Assembly: GCA_023229435.1 (NCBI GenBank)
Contig: JALNZF010000006.1
Span: forward strand, 1-64,000
Source: Nitrospirota bacterium
GTDB taxonomy: Bacteria; Nitrospirota; UBA9217
Direction: 5' to 3'
Length of the DNA stretch: 64,000 bases
Part shown: in pieces, positions 52,014 to 60,196 of the stretch
Position numbering within the stretch: the stretch's first letter is position 1
Layout of the letters: each line of letters begins with the position of its first letter
Program-made: the position numbers and the translations under genes
The notes under the pieces: model-generated
The model's database searches: none
What the model saw: the letters and a program-made list of their open reading frames with translations, nothing else
Told to the model about the DNA's origin: nothing

Positions 52014-52798
52014 TGGATATCCCTCTCTTGATCACCCTTGTCTCGCTGGGTCTGGGCGGTGGATTCCTTTCCGGATTATTAGGTCTGGGCGGCGCTATTT
52101 TTATGATCCCGCTTCTCCTCTACGTGCCGCCTCTTCTCGGCGTTGGCCAGTTCGATATGAAGCAGGTGGCGGCGATCAGCATGGTACAGGTCCTTTCCGC
52201 ATCGCTCACCGGCGTGATTGTCCATCACAAGAATAAATTCGTGAGCAAATCGCTGCTTCTCTATATGGGCATCTGCAACGCGATCGGGAATCTCGCAGGC
52301 TCATTTTACTCACAACACACGAAAAGCGCATTTCTGCTGGCCATTTTTGCAAGTCTGGCGGTGATCGCCGCGGTCGCCATGTTCATTCCCAAACGGGAAC
52401 AGGGCCAGGATATGTTGCCGGAAGATCTCAAGTACAATAAGCCGTTGGCAATGGCCGTGAGCCTCCTCATCGGCGTATTCGGAGGAATGGTGGGCGCGCC
52501 GGGTGCGTTTATTTATATCCCAATCATGATCTATTTATTGAATATCCCGACGAGGATCGTGATCGGCAGTACGCTGGGCATCGTATTCCTGGGGGCGCTC
52601 GCGGGCACTATCGGCAAAATGGCGACCGGCCAGATTCTCTGGCCCGCTGCGCTGGCCCTTGTCGTAGGCACCGTGCCGGGTGCTCAGTTCGGAGGGGGCA
52701 TGAGCAAGAAGGTAAATACGAAGTATCTGAGGCTCGTGATCGCCGTCATCATCGCTATTACCGGGATCAAAATGTGGTATCAGATCTTGACTCACTGA
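52013..52798 (+). CDS. TauE/SafE-family permease, copy 1
   Basis: A 261-residue membrane protein with about eight hydrophobic segments. TauE/SafE signatures are GGFLSGLLGLGGAIFMIPLL in the first half and GVFGGMVGAPGAFIYIPIMI in the second. Family members move sulfite, sulfoacetate, sulfide or other sulfur anions. It is coupled to the selenoprotein upstream and resembles copy 2 at 58477 throughout. The substrate might be a sulfur or selenium anion, by context only. Confidence 0.88.
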   Translation: MDIPLLITLVSLGLGGGFLSGLLGLGGAIFMIPLLLYVPPLLGVGQFDMKQVAAISMVQVLSASLTGVIVHHKNKFVSKSLLLYMGICNAIGNLAGSFYSQHTKSAFLLAIFASLAVIAAVAMFIPKREQGQDMLPEDLKYNKPLAMAVSLLIGVFGGMVGAPGAFIYIPIMIYLLNIPTRIVIGSTLGIVFLGALAGTIGKMATGQILWPAALALVVGTVPGAQFGGGMSKKVNTKYLRLVIAVIIAITGIKMWYQILTH

Positions 52799-52867
52799 TG
52801 AGTACTCATACTGAGGGAGGCGGGGGTTATTGACCGCACAAAATAAAAACTACTACAGAGGAGGTTC

Positions 52868-53296
52868 TTGATGAAACGAAAGATGATTACGTTGTGTTTG
52901 GCGCTTGTTACTCTGCTCCTTGTTCCGTATGCCGCATTGGCGGCAAATTATGTGAAGCCGGACATCTTTAAACAATGGCTTGTAAACAATAAACCGCTTG
53001 TCATAGTCGACATCCAGCCTGCCGAGGACTTTGGCGATCAGCATTTCAGGGGATCAATAGAGACGAACGCCTTCCCATCGAAAAGCGATGAACAAAAAAA
53101 GCGGCTTGATAAAGCCCTTCCTGCAATCCAAACGTCGAAAGGCGATGTGGTCATTATCTGTCCAATGGGCAAAGGCGGCGCCGTCAATTCATATGACTAT
53201 CTGAAGTCAAAAGGCGTGCCGGAAAAAAGGCTCTTTATTCTGGAAGGCGGGATCGACGGCTGGCCCCATCCGGAACTGTTCGTTAAGGGCAGATGA
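52868..53296 (+). CDS. Exported rhodanese-like protein
   Basis: A 142-residue protein with signal peptide (about 1-25) and one rhodanese domain (PLVIVDIQPAEDFGDQHFRG, VVIICPMGKGGAVNSYDYLK, LFILEGGIDGWP). The active-site loop is CPMGKGG, with Cys at the catalytic position. It should carry persulfide (or selenide) sulfur in the periplasm. It probably belongs to the operon from 51747. Its natural stop is TGA at 53294. Confidence 0.9.
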   Translation: MMKRKMITLCLALVTLLLVPYAALAANYVKPDIFKQWLVNNKPLVIVDIQPAEDFGDQHFRGSIETNAFPSKSDEQKKRLDKALPAIQTSKGDVVIICPMGKGGAVNSYDYLKSKGVPEKRLFILEGGIDGWPHPELFVKGR

Positions 53297-53335
53297 AGGT
53301 CATACACCCAGGACAGCGGGAAGAAACGATACATT

Positions 53336-53450
53336 CACAATTGCTCCTGTCCCTTGAACGTCGCGCTGTTCAACAGTTCCCCAAGGCAGCCGACCCCGCA
53401 ACAAAACTATAAAACGGTTGTCATAGCTGCTGATATGAATCTCACGTTCT
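53336..53450 (+). pseudogene. DsrE-like C-terminal remnant
   Basis: Read from 53342 the codons give CSCPLNVALFN and, after unrelated residues, NYKTVVIAADMNLTF before TAA. The intact DsrE at 61869 has LACPLNVALFNIAKKD and HYYKDVVIPADMNLTF. The stretch between has deletions and a frame change, and the N-terminal half is absent, so it is a decayed copy. Confidence 0.75.
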
Positions 53451-53463
53451 AAGCCATGCGAGC

Positions 53464-53490
53464 CCCGCTGTAACCGCAGCGGGTCGTTTT
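53464..53490 (+). terminator. Intrinsic terminator
   Basis: CCCGCTG pairs with CAGCGGG (53477-53483) around TAACCG; TCGTTTTT follows. Confidence 0.8.
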
Positions 53491-53587
53491 TGCGAGCCAA
53501 CCGCAGAATATGGGTTAACAGCAGCGTTACAGCGGATCTGGTAAAAAGACGCCCGATCCACAATTAAAACACCAAGGGGAGGTATGT

Positions 53588-55585
53588 ATGTCTCGGACGG
53601 TCTTCTGGGAGCGGGAAATCCTGAAAAAGGAAAGGATCGAGACGGTCCAGGTCAACGTCGGCAATCGATGCAACCAGGCCTGCGCCCATTGCCACGTCGG
53701 CGCGTCTCCTGCGGGTGACGAGAACATGGACGCAAAGACGGCCGGGATGATCCTCAATAAGCTCCTTTCGATCGACGTACCGAACATCGAGTTCACAGGA
53801 GGCACGCCCGAGATGAACCCGAGTCTGCCGATGTTTATCGAAACGCTCTCGCGCCGGGACAAAAAGGTCACGGTCAGGACAAGCCTCACCGTCCTCGACC
53901 TGCCCGGGTATGCACAGTTTATCGACCTGTATAAGCGGCACGGCGTGCGGCTGATCGCGTCGCTCCCCGGCACCTTTGAGGACCAGGCCGACGCGCAGCG
54001 GGGCAAGGGCGTCTTCCGGACAAGCATCAACGTGCTGAAACGGCTCAACACGCTGGGTTACGGAACAGACGGATTGAAGCTCGACCTTGTGTACAATGCT
54101 GTTGGCGATTACCTGCCGCCGGAGCAGACAGAGCTCGAACGGGAATACAAACAGGCTCTCACAGACCGATACGGGATCACCTTCAACAACCTGCTGACCA
54201 TCGTCAATACGCCGATCAAACGGTTCAAACAGGACCTGCTGCGCCAGGGAAAACTTGACGAGTATATGAGGGAATTGTTCGACAACTTTAACCCTGATAC
54301 CCTGCAACGGGTCATGTGCAGGCGGCTTCTATCCGTTGATTACCAGGGCCATGTATACGACTGTGATTTCAACCTCGCTCTGGGGATCAGGATCAAGGGG
54401 TATGAACAGGAAAAATTCTGGGAGCTCGACTTCAGCGACTTCGCGCCCGAGATTACCTGCGACGAGCACTGCTACGCCTGCACCGTGAACCGGGGGAGCA
54501 GTTGCCAGGGAGCGCTGGTGACCGAAGAGGACGAATTCGACGTCAAGCGGAATGTCCAACACTATTACGGTGACGTGGTCAAGACCGCCGCCGATCTCAA
54601 GACAACGGCCTGCTGCACGCCCGATTCCATGCCGGAACACGTGCGCGCCGCTCTTCCCTCCATTGCCGATGAGATCAAGGAGCGCTACTATGGCTGCGGC
54701 TCGCCCATACCCCTCGTCCTGGAAGGGCTGAAGGTCCTCGACCTTGGGTGCGGCACCGGCAGGGACAGCTATATCATGTCGAAGCTCGTGGGCGAGCAGG
54801 GCTTTGTGTACGGCATCGACATGACCGAGGCGCAAATCCGCGTTGCGGAAAAATATCTTGATATGCAGATGAAGCGATTCGGATACGCCGAGCCGAATTG
54901 CAGGTTCATTTTCGACGACATTGAGCACGCGAAACGCCATTTTCCCGCCGGTTCCCTCGACCTCGTGATCTCCAACTGTGTAATCAATCTCGTTCAGGAC
55001 AAAGAGACCATCATCAGGCAGATCCATGACATGCTGAAGCCCGGCGGGGAATTCTATTTTTCCGACATCTATGCCGACCGGAGGATGCCGGCAGCACTGA
55101 AAAAAGACCCCGTGCTGCATGGAGAGTGCCTGGGGGGAGCGCTGTATGAAAAGGATTTCGTCCGCATCGCCCGAAAGACGGGCTTCAATGACCCGCGGCT
55201 TGTTTCCCGGCGAAGGATATCCATTGCGAATGAGGATGTGCGCGCCCGTGTCGGAAACATCCGGTTCTCATCCATTACGTACCGCCTCTGGAAGATCGAC
55301 GGCATCGAGGACGCCTGCGAGGATTTCGGCCATGTCGCCGTGTACCGGGGCGGAGTCCGTGAAGCGCCGTTCGCTTTCCCGCTGGACTCCGGCCATGTGT
55401 TCGAACGGGACCGGCCGGAAAAGGTGTGCAGCAATACTGCTCTCATGCTTTCGCAAACGAGGCTCAAGCCCTTTTTCGAGGTCACGGGGAGTTTCAATAG
55501 ACATTTCGGGGCATTCAAGGGCTGCGGAACGGCTGCTGTCCCGGACCAGGATGGCACGCAATCCGCCGAAGAATGTTTCTGCTGA
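53588..55585 (+). CDS. ArsS-ArsM fusion: radical SAM plus arsenite methyltransferase
   Basis: A 665-residue two-part enzyme. The N-terminal half (about 1-335) is ArsS-like: radical SAM cluster RCNQACAHCHVGASP, FTGGTPEMNPSLP, LDLVYNAVGDYLPPEQTELE, MCRRLLSVDYQGHVYDCDFN and HCYACTVNRGSSCQG. The C-terminal half (about 340-650) is ArsM: KTTACCTPDSM, VLDLGCGTGRDSYIMSKLVG, SNCVINLVQDKE, and the tail GHVAVYRGGVREAPFAFPLD and VCSNTALMLSQTRLKPFFEV. ArsM methylates As(III); ArsS acts in arsenosugar synthesis. These are normally separate adjacent genes. GGGGAGG precedes the start. The C-terminus ends in EECFC. Confidence 0.9.
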   Translation: MSRTVFWEREILKKERIETVQVNVGNRCNQACAHCHVGASPAGDENMDAKTAGMILNKLLSIDVPNIEFTGGTPEMNPSLPMFIETLSRRDKKVTVRTSLTVLDLPGYAQFIDLYKRHGVRLIASLPGTFEDQADAQRGKGVFRTSINVLKRLNTLGYGTDGLKLDLVYNAVGDYLPPEQTELEREYKQALTDRYGITFNNLLTIVNTPIKRFKQDLLRQGKLDEYMRELFDNFNPDTLQRVMCRRLLSVDYQGHVYDCDFNLALGIRIKGYEQEKFWELDFSDFAPEITCDEHCYACTVNRGSSCQGALVTEEDEFDVKRNVQHYYGDVVKTAADLKTTACCTPDSMPEHVRAALPSIADEIKERYYGCGSPIPLVLEGLKVLDLGCGTGRDSYIMSKLVGEQGFVYGIDMTEAQIRVAEKYLDMQMKRFGYAEPNCRFIFDDIEHAKRHFPAGSLDLVISNCVINLVQDKETIIRQIHDMLKPGGEFYFSDIYADRRMPAALKKDPVLHGECLGGALYEKDFVRIARKTGFNDPRLVSRRRISIANEDVRARVGNIRFSSITYRLWKIDGIEDACEDFGHVAVYRGGVREAPFAFPLDSGHVFERDRPEKVCSNTALMLSQTRLKPFFEVTGSFNRHFGAFKGCGTAAVPDQDGTQSAEECFC

Positions 55586-55672
55586 TGAGACTGCTTCAGG
55601 TTAACGCGCTCCCGCTCTTCACGGCACGGTTAAAGCGGCAGCGGTCATGACCAACGTGGAACGAGGAGATAC

Positions 55673-56344
55673 ATGGACAAAAAAAAGATTTTGATCGCAG
55701 CGAGCATCGTAATGCTCATCGCCGTGTTCTTTGTATTCGACCTGGGAAGGTTCCTGACCCTTGAGTCGCTCAAGGCCAACCGCGATGCGCTGGCGGCATT
55801 CTATCAGCAGAACCGGCTCGTCATGGCCGCCGCGTTTATCGCCGTCTACATCATCCAGACAGCCCTGTCCCTTCCCGGAGCCGCAATCCTCTCCCTCGCG
55901 GCAGGGGCCGTGTTCGGCGTTGTCATGGGGACCCTGTATGTTAATATCGGCGCTACGGTAGGAGCGATCCTGGCTTTCCTCGTGGCCCGTTATTTGTTCC
56001 ACGACGTGATCCAGAACAAATTCGGGGCCCGTCTTGAAAAGATAAACAAGGAACTTGAGGCACGAGGCTTCAACTACCTCCTGTTCCTTCGGCTGGTCCC
56101 GGTTTTTCCTTTTTTCCTGATCAACCTCGGGGCAGGACTGACACGCATGCCCCTTCGGACATACTTTCTCGGCACCATGGTGGGCATCATCCCCGGCAGT
56201 TTCGTATTCTGCAACGCCGGCGCCAGTCTTGCCACAATCACCAGCATGAGCGAAGTCGCTTCGCCCCGGGTGCTCGGGTCCTTTGCCCTGCTGGGCATGT
56301 TCGCCCTTGTTCCGGTGCTCTATCAGAAGTTCAAGCGAAGGTAG
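55673..56344 (+). CDS. TVP38/TMEM64-family membrane protein
   Basis: A 223-residue protein with about five hydrophobic segments. The SNARE-associated/VTT motifs are SLPGAAILSLAAGAVFGVVM and FLRLVPVFPFFLINLGAGLT. DedA/TVP38 proteins are thought to be lipid scramblases or transporters. Relatives often neighbour ArsS or mercury/selenium genes; its role here is not established. AGGAGA precedes the ATG. Confidence 0.87.
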   Translation: MDKKKILIAASIVMLIAVFFVFDLGRFLTLESLKANRDALAAFYQQNRLVMAAAFIAVYIIQTALSLPGAAILSLAAGAVFGVVMGTLYVNIGATVGAILAFLVARYLFHDVIQNKFGARLEKINKELEARGFNYLLFLRLVPVFPFFLINLGAGLTRMPLRTYFLGTMVGIIPGSFVFCNAGASLATITSMSEVASPRVLGSFALLGMFALVPVLYQKFKRR

Positions 56345-56417
56345 TGTCAAAATTTAATTTAAAACCGGTTAAGCCAGGCATTCAAGATAATACAGCATGG
56401 GAAGGAGGTGAATATCA

Positions 56418-56708
56418 ATGAAGAAGATGATAGTGGCGGCACTTATCGTTCTCGTTTCGCTCTCTTTGTGCATGGTTGCCGTCGCTCAAGAACAGCAGAA
56501 GGTGAAGGGCAAGGTTTCCAAGATCGACATCGCTACCAAGAGTGTTACCATCAAGACAAAGTCCGGTTCCGAGGTGATTGTGGTGATGGAAGATGCCGCC
56601 ATGCTCTCCGATGTTAAGGAAGATGAAAAACGCCAAGTTACGTACGTAACCGTGGATGGCAAGAATATCGGCAGTAAAATTCGCAAATTTACAGGAGGCT
56701 GCGAATAA
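56418..56708 (+). CDS. Small exported beta-protein, unknown
   Basis: A 96-residue exported protein with signal peptide (about 1-24). The mature part (KVKGKVSKIDIATKSVTIKT, then EVIVVMEDAAMLSDV and GSKIRKFTGGCE) looks like a small beta barrel of DUF1344/OB type. GGAAGGAGG precedes the ATG. It ends with a single Cys. Similar small secreted proteins occur in metal or oxyanion reduction clusters, but I cannot assign a function. Confidence 0.75.
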   Translation: MKKMIVAALIVLVSLSLCMVAVAQEQQKVKGKVSKIDIATKSVTIKTKSGSEVIVVMEDAAMLSDVKEDEKRQVTYVTVDGKNIGSKIRKFTGGCE

Positions 56709-57046
56709 TCGACATAAGCGATTCCCGACCGACTCTTAGAAAACTTTGGGGGATATCCTCTATACTCCCCTGTCATGGACCGGGCGATGTTTGCAATATC
56801 AGCGGATACAGGGGTGCGGAAAACCGCACCCCTGTTTAGGTCCGCGTCTGTTAAAGGCACGAATCACGCCGAATTCTATTATTATCGCTTATAAATAAGA
56901 TCAGATACAGAGTAGGGCATACATTCCCGTTTCCTCAAATCTGAATTATCTATTGACAATTTTACAATAACATAATAATGTTTGCACATGTCTTGCAGGA
57001 AGCTGCTGTTCCAAAATAAACCATCCACATGAGGCAATAAAACAAG
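56709..57046. other. Intergenic region with arsR promoter
   Basis: A 338-base gap. GGTGCGGAAAACCGCACC (56814) is a short hairpin that may end the upstream gene; CCCCTG flanks extend it. The 3' part holds the arsR promoter. Confidence 0.5.
56954..56989 (+). promoter_or_regulatory. arsR promoter with CATAATAATGTT motif
   Basis: TTGACA (56954-56959), 17 bases, then TAATGT (56977-56982). CATAATAATGTT (56971-56982) overlaps the -10 box and is followed by TGCACATG. The layout matches the promoter at 51659. Confidence 0.65.
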
Positions 57047-57388
57047 ATGATCCCGTTAGAAAAAAGGGGTGAACTGCTCAAGGTTATTGCCCATCCTGTC
57101 CGTATCAAGATCCTCGAAGACCTGGTGCAGGGCGTGAAGTGCGTGAGCGATTTCGAGGAAACCCTTGACATCAGCCAGCCGAACGTGTCTCAACACCTGA
57201 GTCTCCTGCGCACGAATGGAATCATCGATTTTTTCATTGATGGCAGGCTCAAATGCTACTTCCTGAAGGAACCATTGATCCCCGACCTGCTTGAACTTCT
57301 TAAAAAAGAATATGACGACGACATACCCGCTCCGGCGTGCTGTCCCGTGACCAGGAAGGGCACGTATCCCGGCGGGAGAAGGCGATAG
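57047..57388 (+). CDS. ArsR-family regulator
   Basis: A 113-residue winged-helix regulator (HPVRIKILEDLVQGVKCVSD, ISQPNVSQHLSLLRTNGIID). It lacks the CxC motif of arsenite-sensing ArsR; single Cys at GVKC, LKCY and a C-terminal ACCP could sense another thiophile or a persulfide. It lies immediately before selD. The 12-mer in its promoter recurs at the seleno-thioredoxin promoter, so it may control both. Confidence 0.88.
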   Translation: MIPLEKRGELLKVIAHPVRIKILEDLVQGVKCVSDFEETLDISQPNVSQHLSLLRTNGIIDFFIDGRLKCYFLKEPLIPDLLELLKKEYDDDIPAPACCPVTRKGTYPGGRRR

Positions 57389-57429
57389 AGGATTATTTAT
57401 TCACCATGCAGAGGGGAGGTCAGACAACA

Positions 57430-58476
57430 ATGGAAATCAAGCTTACGCAACTTTCCAGCTGCGCCGGTTGAGCGGCAAAGTTCAGCTTTGCTGAACTGTC
57501 CCAGGTTCTGGGACACTTGCCGAAGATCATGGACCCGAACGTGCTGGTCGGCCCATCGAATGCAGACGATGCCGGGGTCTACCGTATCAATGACGAGACT
57601 GCAATGGTCTTTACGGCGGATTTTTTCACGCCCATCGTCGATGACCCCTACTGGTTCGGCGCGATCGCGGCGGCAAACTCGTTGTCGGATGTGTATGCAA
57701 TGGGCGGCAAGCCGCTGGTGGCCTTGAACATTGCGGCGCTTCCCGCGGGGCCGGAGTTCATCGAGATCAACAAGCGGATCATGCAGGGCGGTATCGACAA
57801 GATGACCGAGGCCGGGGTGGCCATCATCGGCGGCCACACGATCAAGGACAAGGAACCGAAATTCGGATATGCCATACTCGGATCCATTCATCCCGGGAGA
57901 ATTCTTGACAACACAAAAGCGAGGCAGGGTGATGCCCTGATCCTCACTAAGAGAATAGGCACCGGAGTGATCTCTACGGGGATAAAATCCGGGAAGTGCA
58001 GCGAAGCGACCGCGGACGCGTTCACAAAATCGATGGCAACGCTGAATAAGCGGGCGGGCGAGATCATGCTTGAAGTTGGCGTCAGTACGGCCACTGACAT
58101 CACCGGATTCGGACTCATCGGCCATCTGATGGAGGTCCTGACGGCGAGCAACCGTTCGGCCAGACTCCACGCACGTCGGGTGCCTTTTTTCGAGGAGGCG
58201 GTGACGATCGCGGAGAAGGGAATGATACCGGGAGGCACGAGGGCCAATCAGAAAAGTTATGACCCCTTCGTGGACTGGAGCGGCGATGTTTCGCTGACCG
58301 ACCGGGTGTTGATGAACGACGCACAAACATCGGGCGGTCTGTTGATGTTCATGCCTCAGGCCGGAAAGAACAAGCTCATTGCGGCTTTGCAGAAAGAGCA
58401 TATCCTGGCGGCCCACATCGGTGATGTGCTCGAAGGAGAAGAAAAAGGATCGACGCGGATCTTCGTGGTGCAATAA
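57430..58476 (+). CDS. selD: Selenide, water dikinase SelD containing selenocysteine
   Basis: A 348-residue selenophosphate synthetase if TGA at 57469-57471 (codon 14) encodes Sec. The active-site segment reads SSCAG-Sec-AAKFSFAEL, where enzymes have Cys or Sec. Downstream VGPSNADDAGVYRI, TADFFTPIVDDPYWFG, AANSLSDVYAMGGKP and GHTIKDKEPKFGYA are canonical. It makes selenophosphate from selenide and ATP for Sec-tRNA. Two strong hairpins follow the UGA. It is coupled to a TauE/SafE permease (next ATG directly after its stop). Confidence 0.95.
57479..57515 (+). promoter_or_regulatory. SECIS region of selD, two hairpins
   Basis: Hairpin 1: AGTTCAG/CTGAACT around CTTTG (57479-57497). Hairpin 2: GTCCCAG/CTGGGAC around GTT (57498-57514), loop beginning 34 bases after the UGA with G then two T, like the fdhF SECIS loop. 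Hairpin 2 fits better. Confidence 0.7.
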
Positions 58477-59256
58477 ATGGACGCCGCCTTCACCTTGTTC
58501 CTGCTGCTGGTCGGCGCCTCTGTCGGGTTTCTCTCGGGATTGCTCGGCATCGGCGGCGGCATCGTCATGTTCCCGCTGCTGCTCTACGTGACGCCGTTCC
58601 TGGGATTCAGCGGGATCGACGTCAAGAGCATCACCGGTCTCACGATGGTACAGGGCTTTTTCTCTGCGCTCACGGCAATGTTCTACTACAACAAGAACGC
58701 GCTGGTGAACAAGTCACTGGTACTTACACTTGGGTTATCCCTATTTCTTTCATCGCTGATCGGTGCGCTGATGTCGAAGAAGATACCCGACGGACCTTTG
58801 CTTATGGTCTTCGGTGCCCTGGCGTTGATCGCGGCAGCGATGATGCTCATCCCTCGAAGTTATCATCAGGACGATCTGACCGAGGAACACGTTGTTTTTC
58901 ATAAAGGTACTGCGATCGTGATCGGTATTGTCCTCGGCTTTTCCATCGGTCTGGTAGGGCAGGGCGGGGCATTCATACTTATTCCGATGATGCTGTATGT
59001 CCTGAAGATCCCGCTCCGGGTGACACTCGGAAGCACGCTCGCGATCGGGTTGTTCTCTTCATCCGCTGGATTGGTCGGCAAGGTGGCGACCGGTCAGGTG
59101 CCATTCATCATGGCATTGCCCCTTATCATCGGCGCAATGCCCGCTGCACGGTGGGGCAGCATCGTCGGCAACAAGACCAACACGAAATTTCTCCGATGGC
59201 TATTGGCCGCGATTATTTCCGCCACGGCCGTAAAGGTCTGGATGGATATCATCTAA
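58477..59256 (+). CDS. TauE/SafE-family permease, copy 2
   Basis: A 259-residue membrane protein with about eight hydrophobic segments. First-half motif FLSGLLGIGGGIVMFPLLLY and second-half motif GFSIGLVGQGGAFILIPMML mirror copy 1 at 52013. Direct coupling to selD suggests transport of a selenium or sulfur anion, but TauE/SafE substrates vary and this is inference. Confidence 0.88.
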   Translation: MDAAFTLFLLLVGASVGFLSGLLGIGGGIVMFPLLLYVTPFLGFSGIDVKSITGLTMVQGFFSALTAMFYYNKNALVNKSLVLTLGLSLFLSSLIGALMSKKIPDGPLLMVFGALALIAAAMMLIPRSYHQDDLTEEHVVFHKGTAIVIGIVLGFSIGLVGQGGAFILIPMMLYVLKIPLRVTLGSTLAIGLFSSSAGLVGKVATGQVPFIMALPLIIGAMPAARWGSIVGNKTNTKFLRWLLAAIISATAVKVWMDII

Positions 59257-59281
59257 AACCAACGCATAAAATAATGTTACC

Positions 59282-59334
59282 TGTAGGGCAAGGCTTTAGC
59301 CTTGCTTTAAGCAACCCTGAAGGGTTGCCCTACA
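59282..59334. repeat. REP-like double hairpin
   Basis: TGTAGGGCAA and TTGCCCTACA form outer arms. Two inner hairpins, GCAAGGCTTTAGCCTTGC and GCAACCCTGAAGGGTTGC, fill the element. It lies just after the permease gene and may also stop transcription. Confidence 0.85.
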
Positions 59335-59431
59335 AATGACATAACAACAATTATTGCGTTTGCTATAAATCAGTTATTCCGAGGCAAACAAGCGGCGCGT
59401 ATGATCATCCGTGTCTTCTGAGGAGGCCACC

Positions 59432-59788
59432 ATGCCGAAAACCCTTTCCCTCTATCTGTCCACATCGCCGTATTCGTACGAGAACACCTTGACGAGCGTT
59501 CGCATCGCTGAATCAGCCATGAACAAGGGCCATACGGTCAATCTTATTGCATCAGCGGACGGCGTCTACTGCTTCCTGACAAAACAGAAGGCAAAAGGCA
59601 TCCTGAACGCAGAAGAAGAATTCTCCCATCTCATACAAAAAGGGCTGCGGGTGTATATCTGAGGCGGCTGTCTGAACTTTCGCCGTGCGGCGAAGGACGA
59701 TTATCTTGCAGGCACGGACATCGGTTCTCTCAAAGGGCTGTTTAAGACGATGGACGAAACGGATATCTGGCTGAATATGGGAGCGTGA
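59432..59788 (+). CDS. DsrE-family selenoprotein with UxxC motif
   Basis: A 118-residue protein if TGA at 59660-59662 encodes Sec. The DsrE/TusD fold is recognisable (TLSLYLSTSPYSYENTLTSV, GHTVNLIASADGVYCFLTKQ, then RVYI-Sec-GGCLNFR). Sec takes the position of a conserved Cys and gives a Sec-x-x-Cys pair. DsrE-like proteins carry persulfide; DsrE-like selenoproteins are known in bacteria. A G-first hairpin lies 23 bases after the UGA. GAGGAGG precedes the ATG at 59432. DsrF- and DsrH-like genes follow. Confidence 0.92.
59677..59696 (+). promoter_or_regulatory. SECIS hairpin of the DsrE selenoprotein
   Basis: CTTTCGCC pairs with GGCGAAGG (one G-T pair) around GTGC. The loop begins 23 bases after the UGA. 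Confidence 0.75.
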
Positions 59789-59831
59789 CTATAATGCGGA
59801 GTGCGGAATTAAATCACCAGGGAGAATAAAT

Positions 59832-60185
59832 ATGGCTGCAATAGCAATGATCCTGAAACGCTCACCCTACGGCGATATTAACGCGGCCGAGGCGGTCCGA
59901 CACGCCCTGGGAGCGCTCGCTGATGAACGCAGCGTGGATCTTATTCTCGTGGATGGGGGCGTCATGCTCGCGAAAAAGGGACAGGATGATTCCGGGACCG
60001 GCTATACCAATCTTGAAGGCGCTCTCAAGGACTGCCTTGACATGGGCGTCACGGTCTATGCGGACGGCCCCTCGCTGAAGGCCCAGCGTGTGGAGACTGG
60101 TGACCTGGTCGAGGGTGTGAATGCGGTCGGTGGCAAGGAGATCGCAGAATTGGTGAAAGAAGCGAAGACAACGATGATCTTTTGA
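59832..60185 (+). CDS. DsrF/TusC-like protein
   Basis: A 117-residue DsrE/F-superfamily protein (IAMILKRSPYGDINAAEAVR, ADERSVDLILVDGGVMLAKK, DMGVTVYADGPSLKAQ). In the DsrEFH/TusBCD complex this subunit lacks the catalytic Cys; here the only Cys is in KDCLDMG. It is the middle gene of a dsrE-dsrF-dsrH trio. AGGGAGA precedes the start. Confidence 0.85.
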   Translation: MAAIAMILKRSPYGDINAAEAVRHALGALADERSVDLILVDGGVMLAKKGQDDSGTGYTNLEGALKDCLDMGVTVYADGPSLKAQRVETGDLVEGVNAVGGKEIAELVKEAKTTMIF

Positions 60186-60196
60186 GGGAGGCTCCC

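Noticed and set aside
53294..53296. TGA at the end of the rhodanese gene as selenocysteine, because the frame stays open to 53450
   Set aside because: The rhodanese is complete at this stop, the downstream codons match a decayed DsrE rather than a rhodanese tail, and no convincing SECIS hairpin follows.
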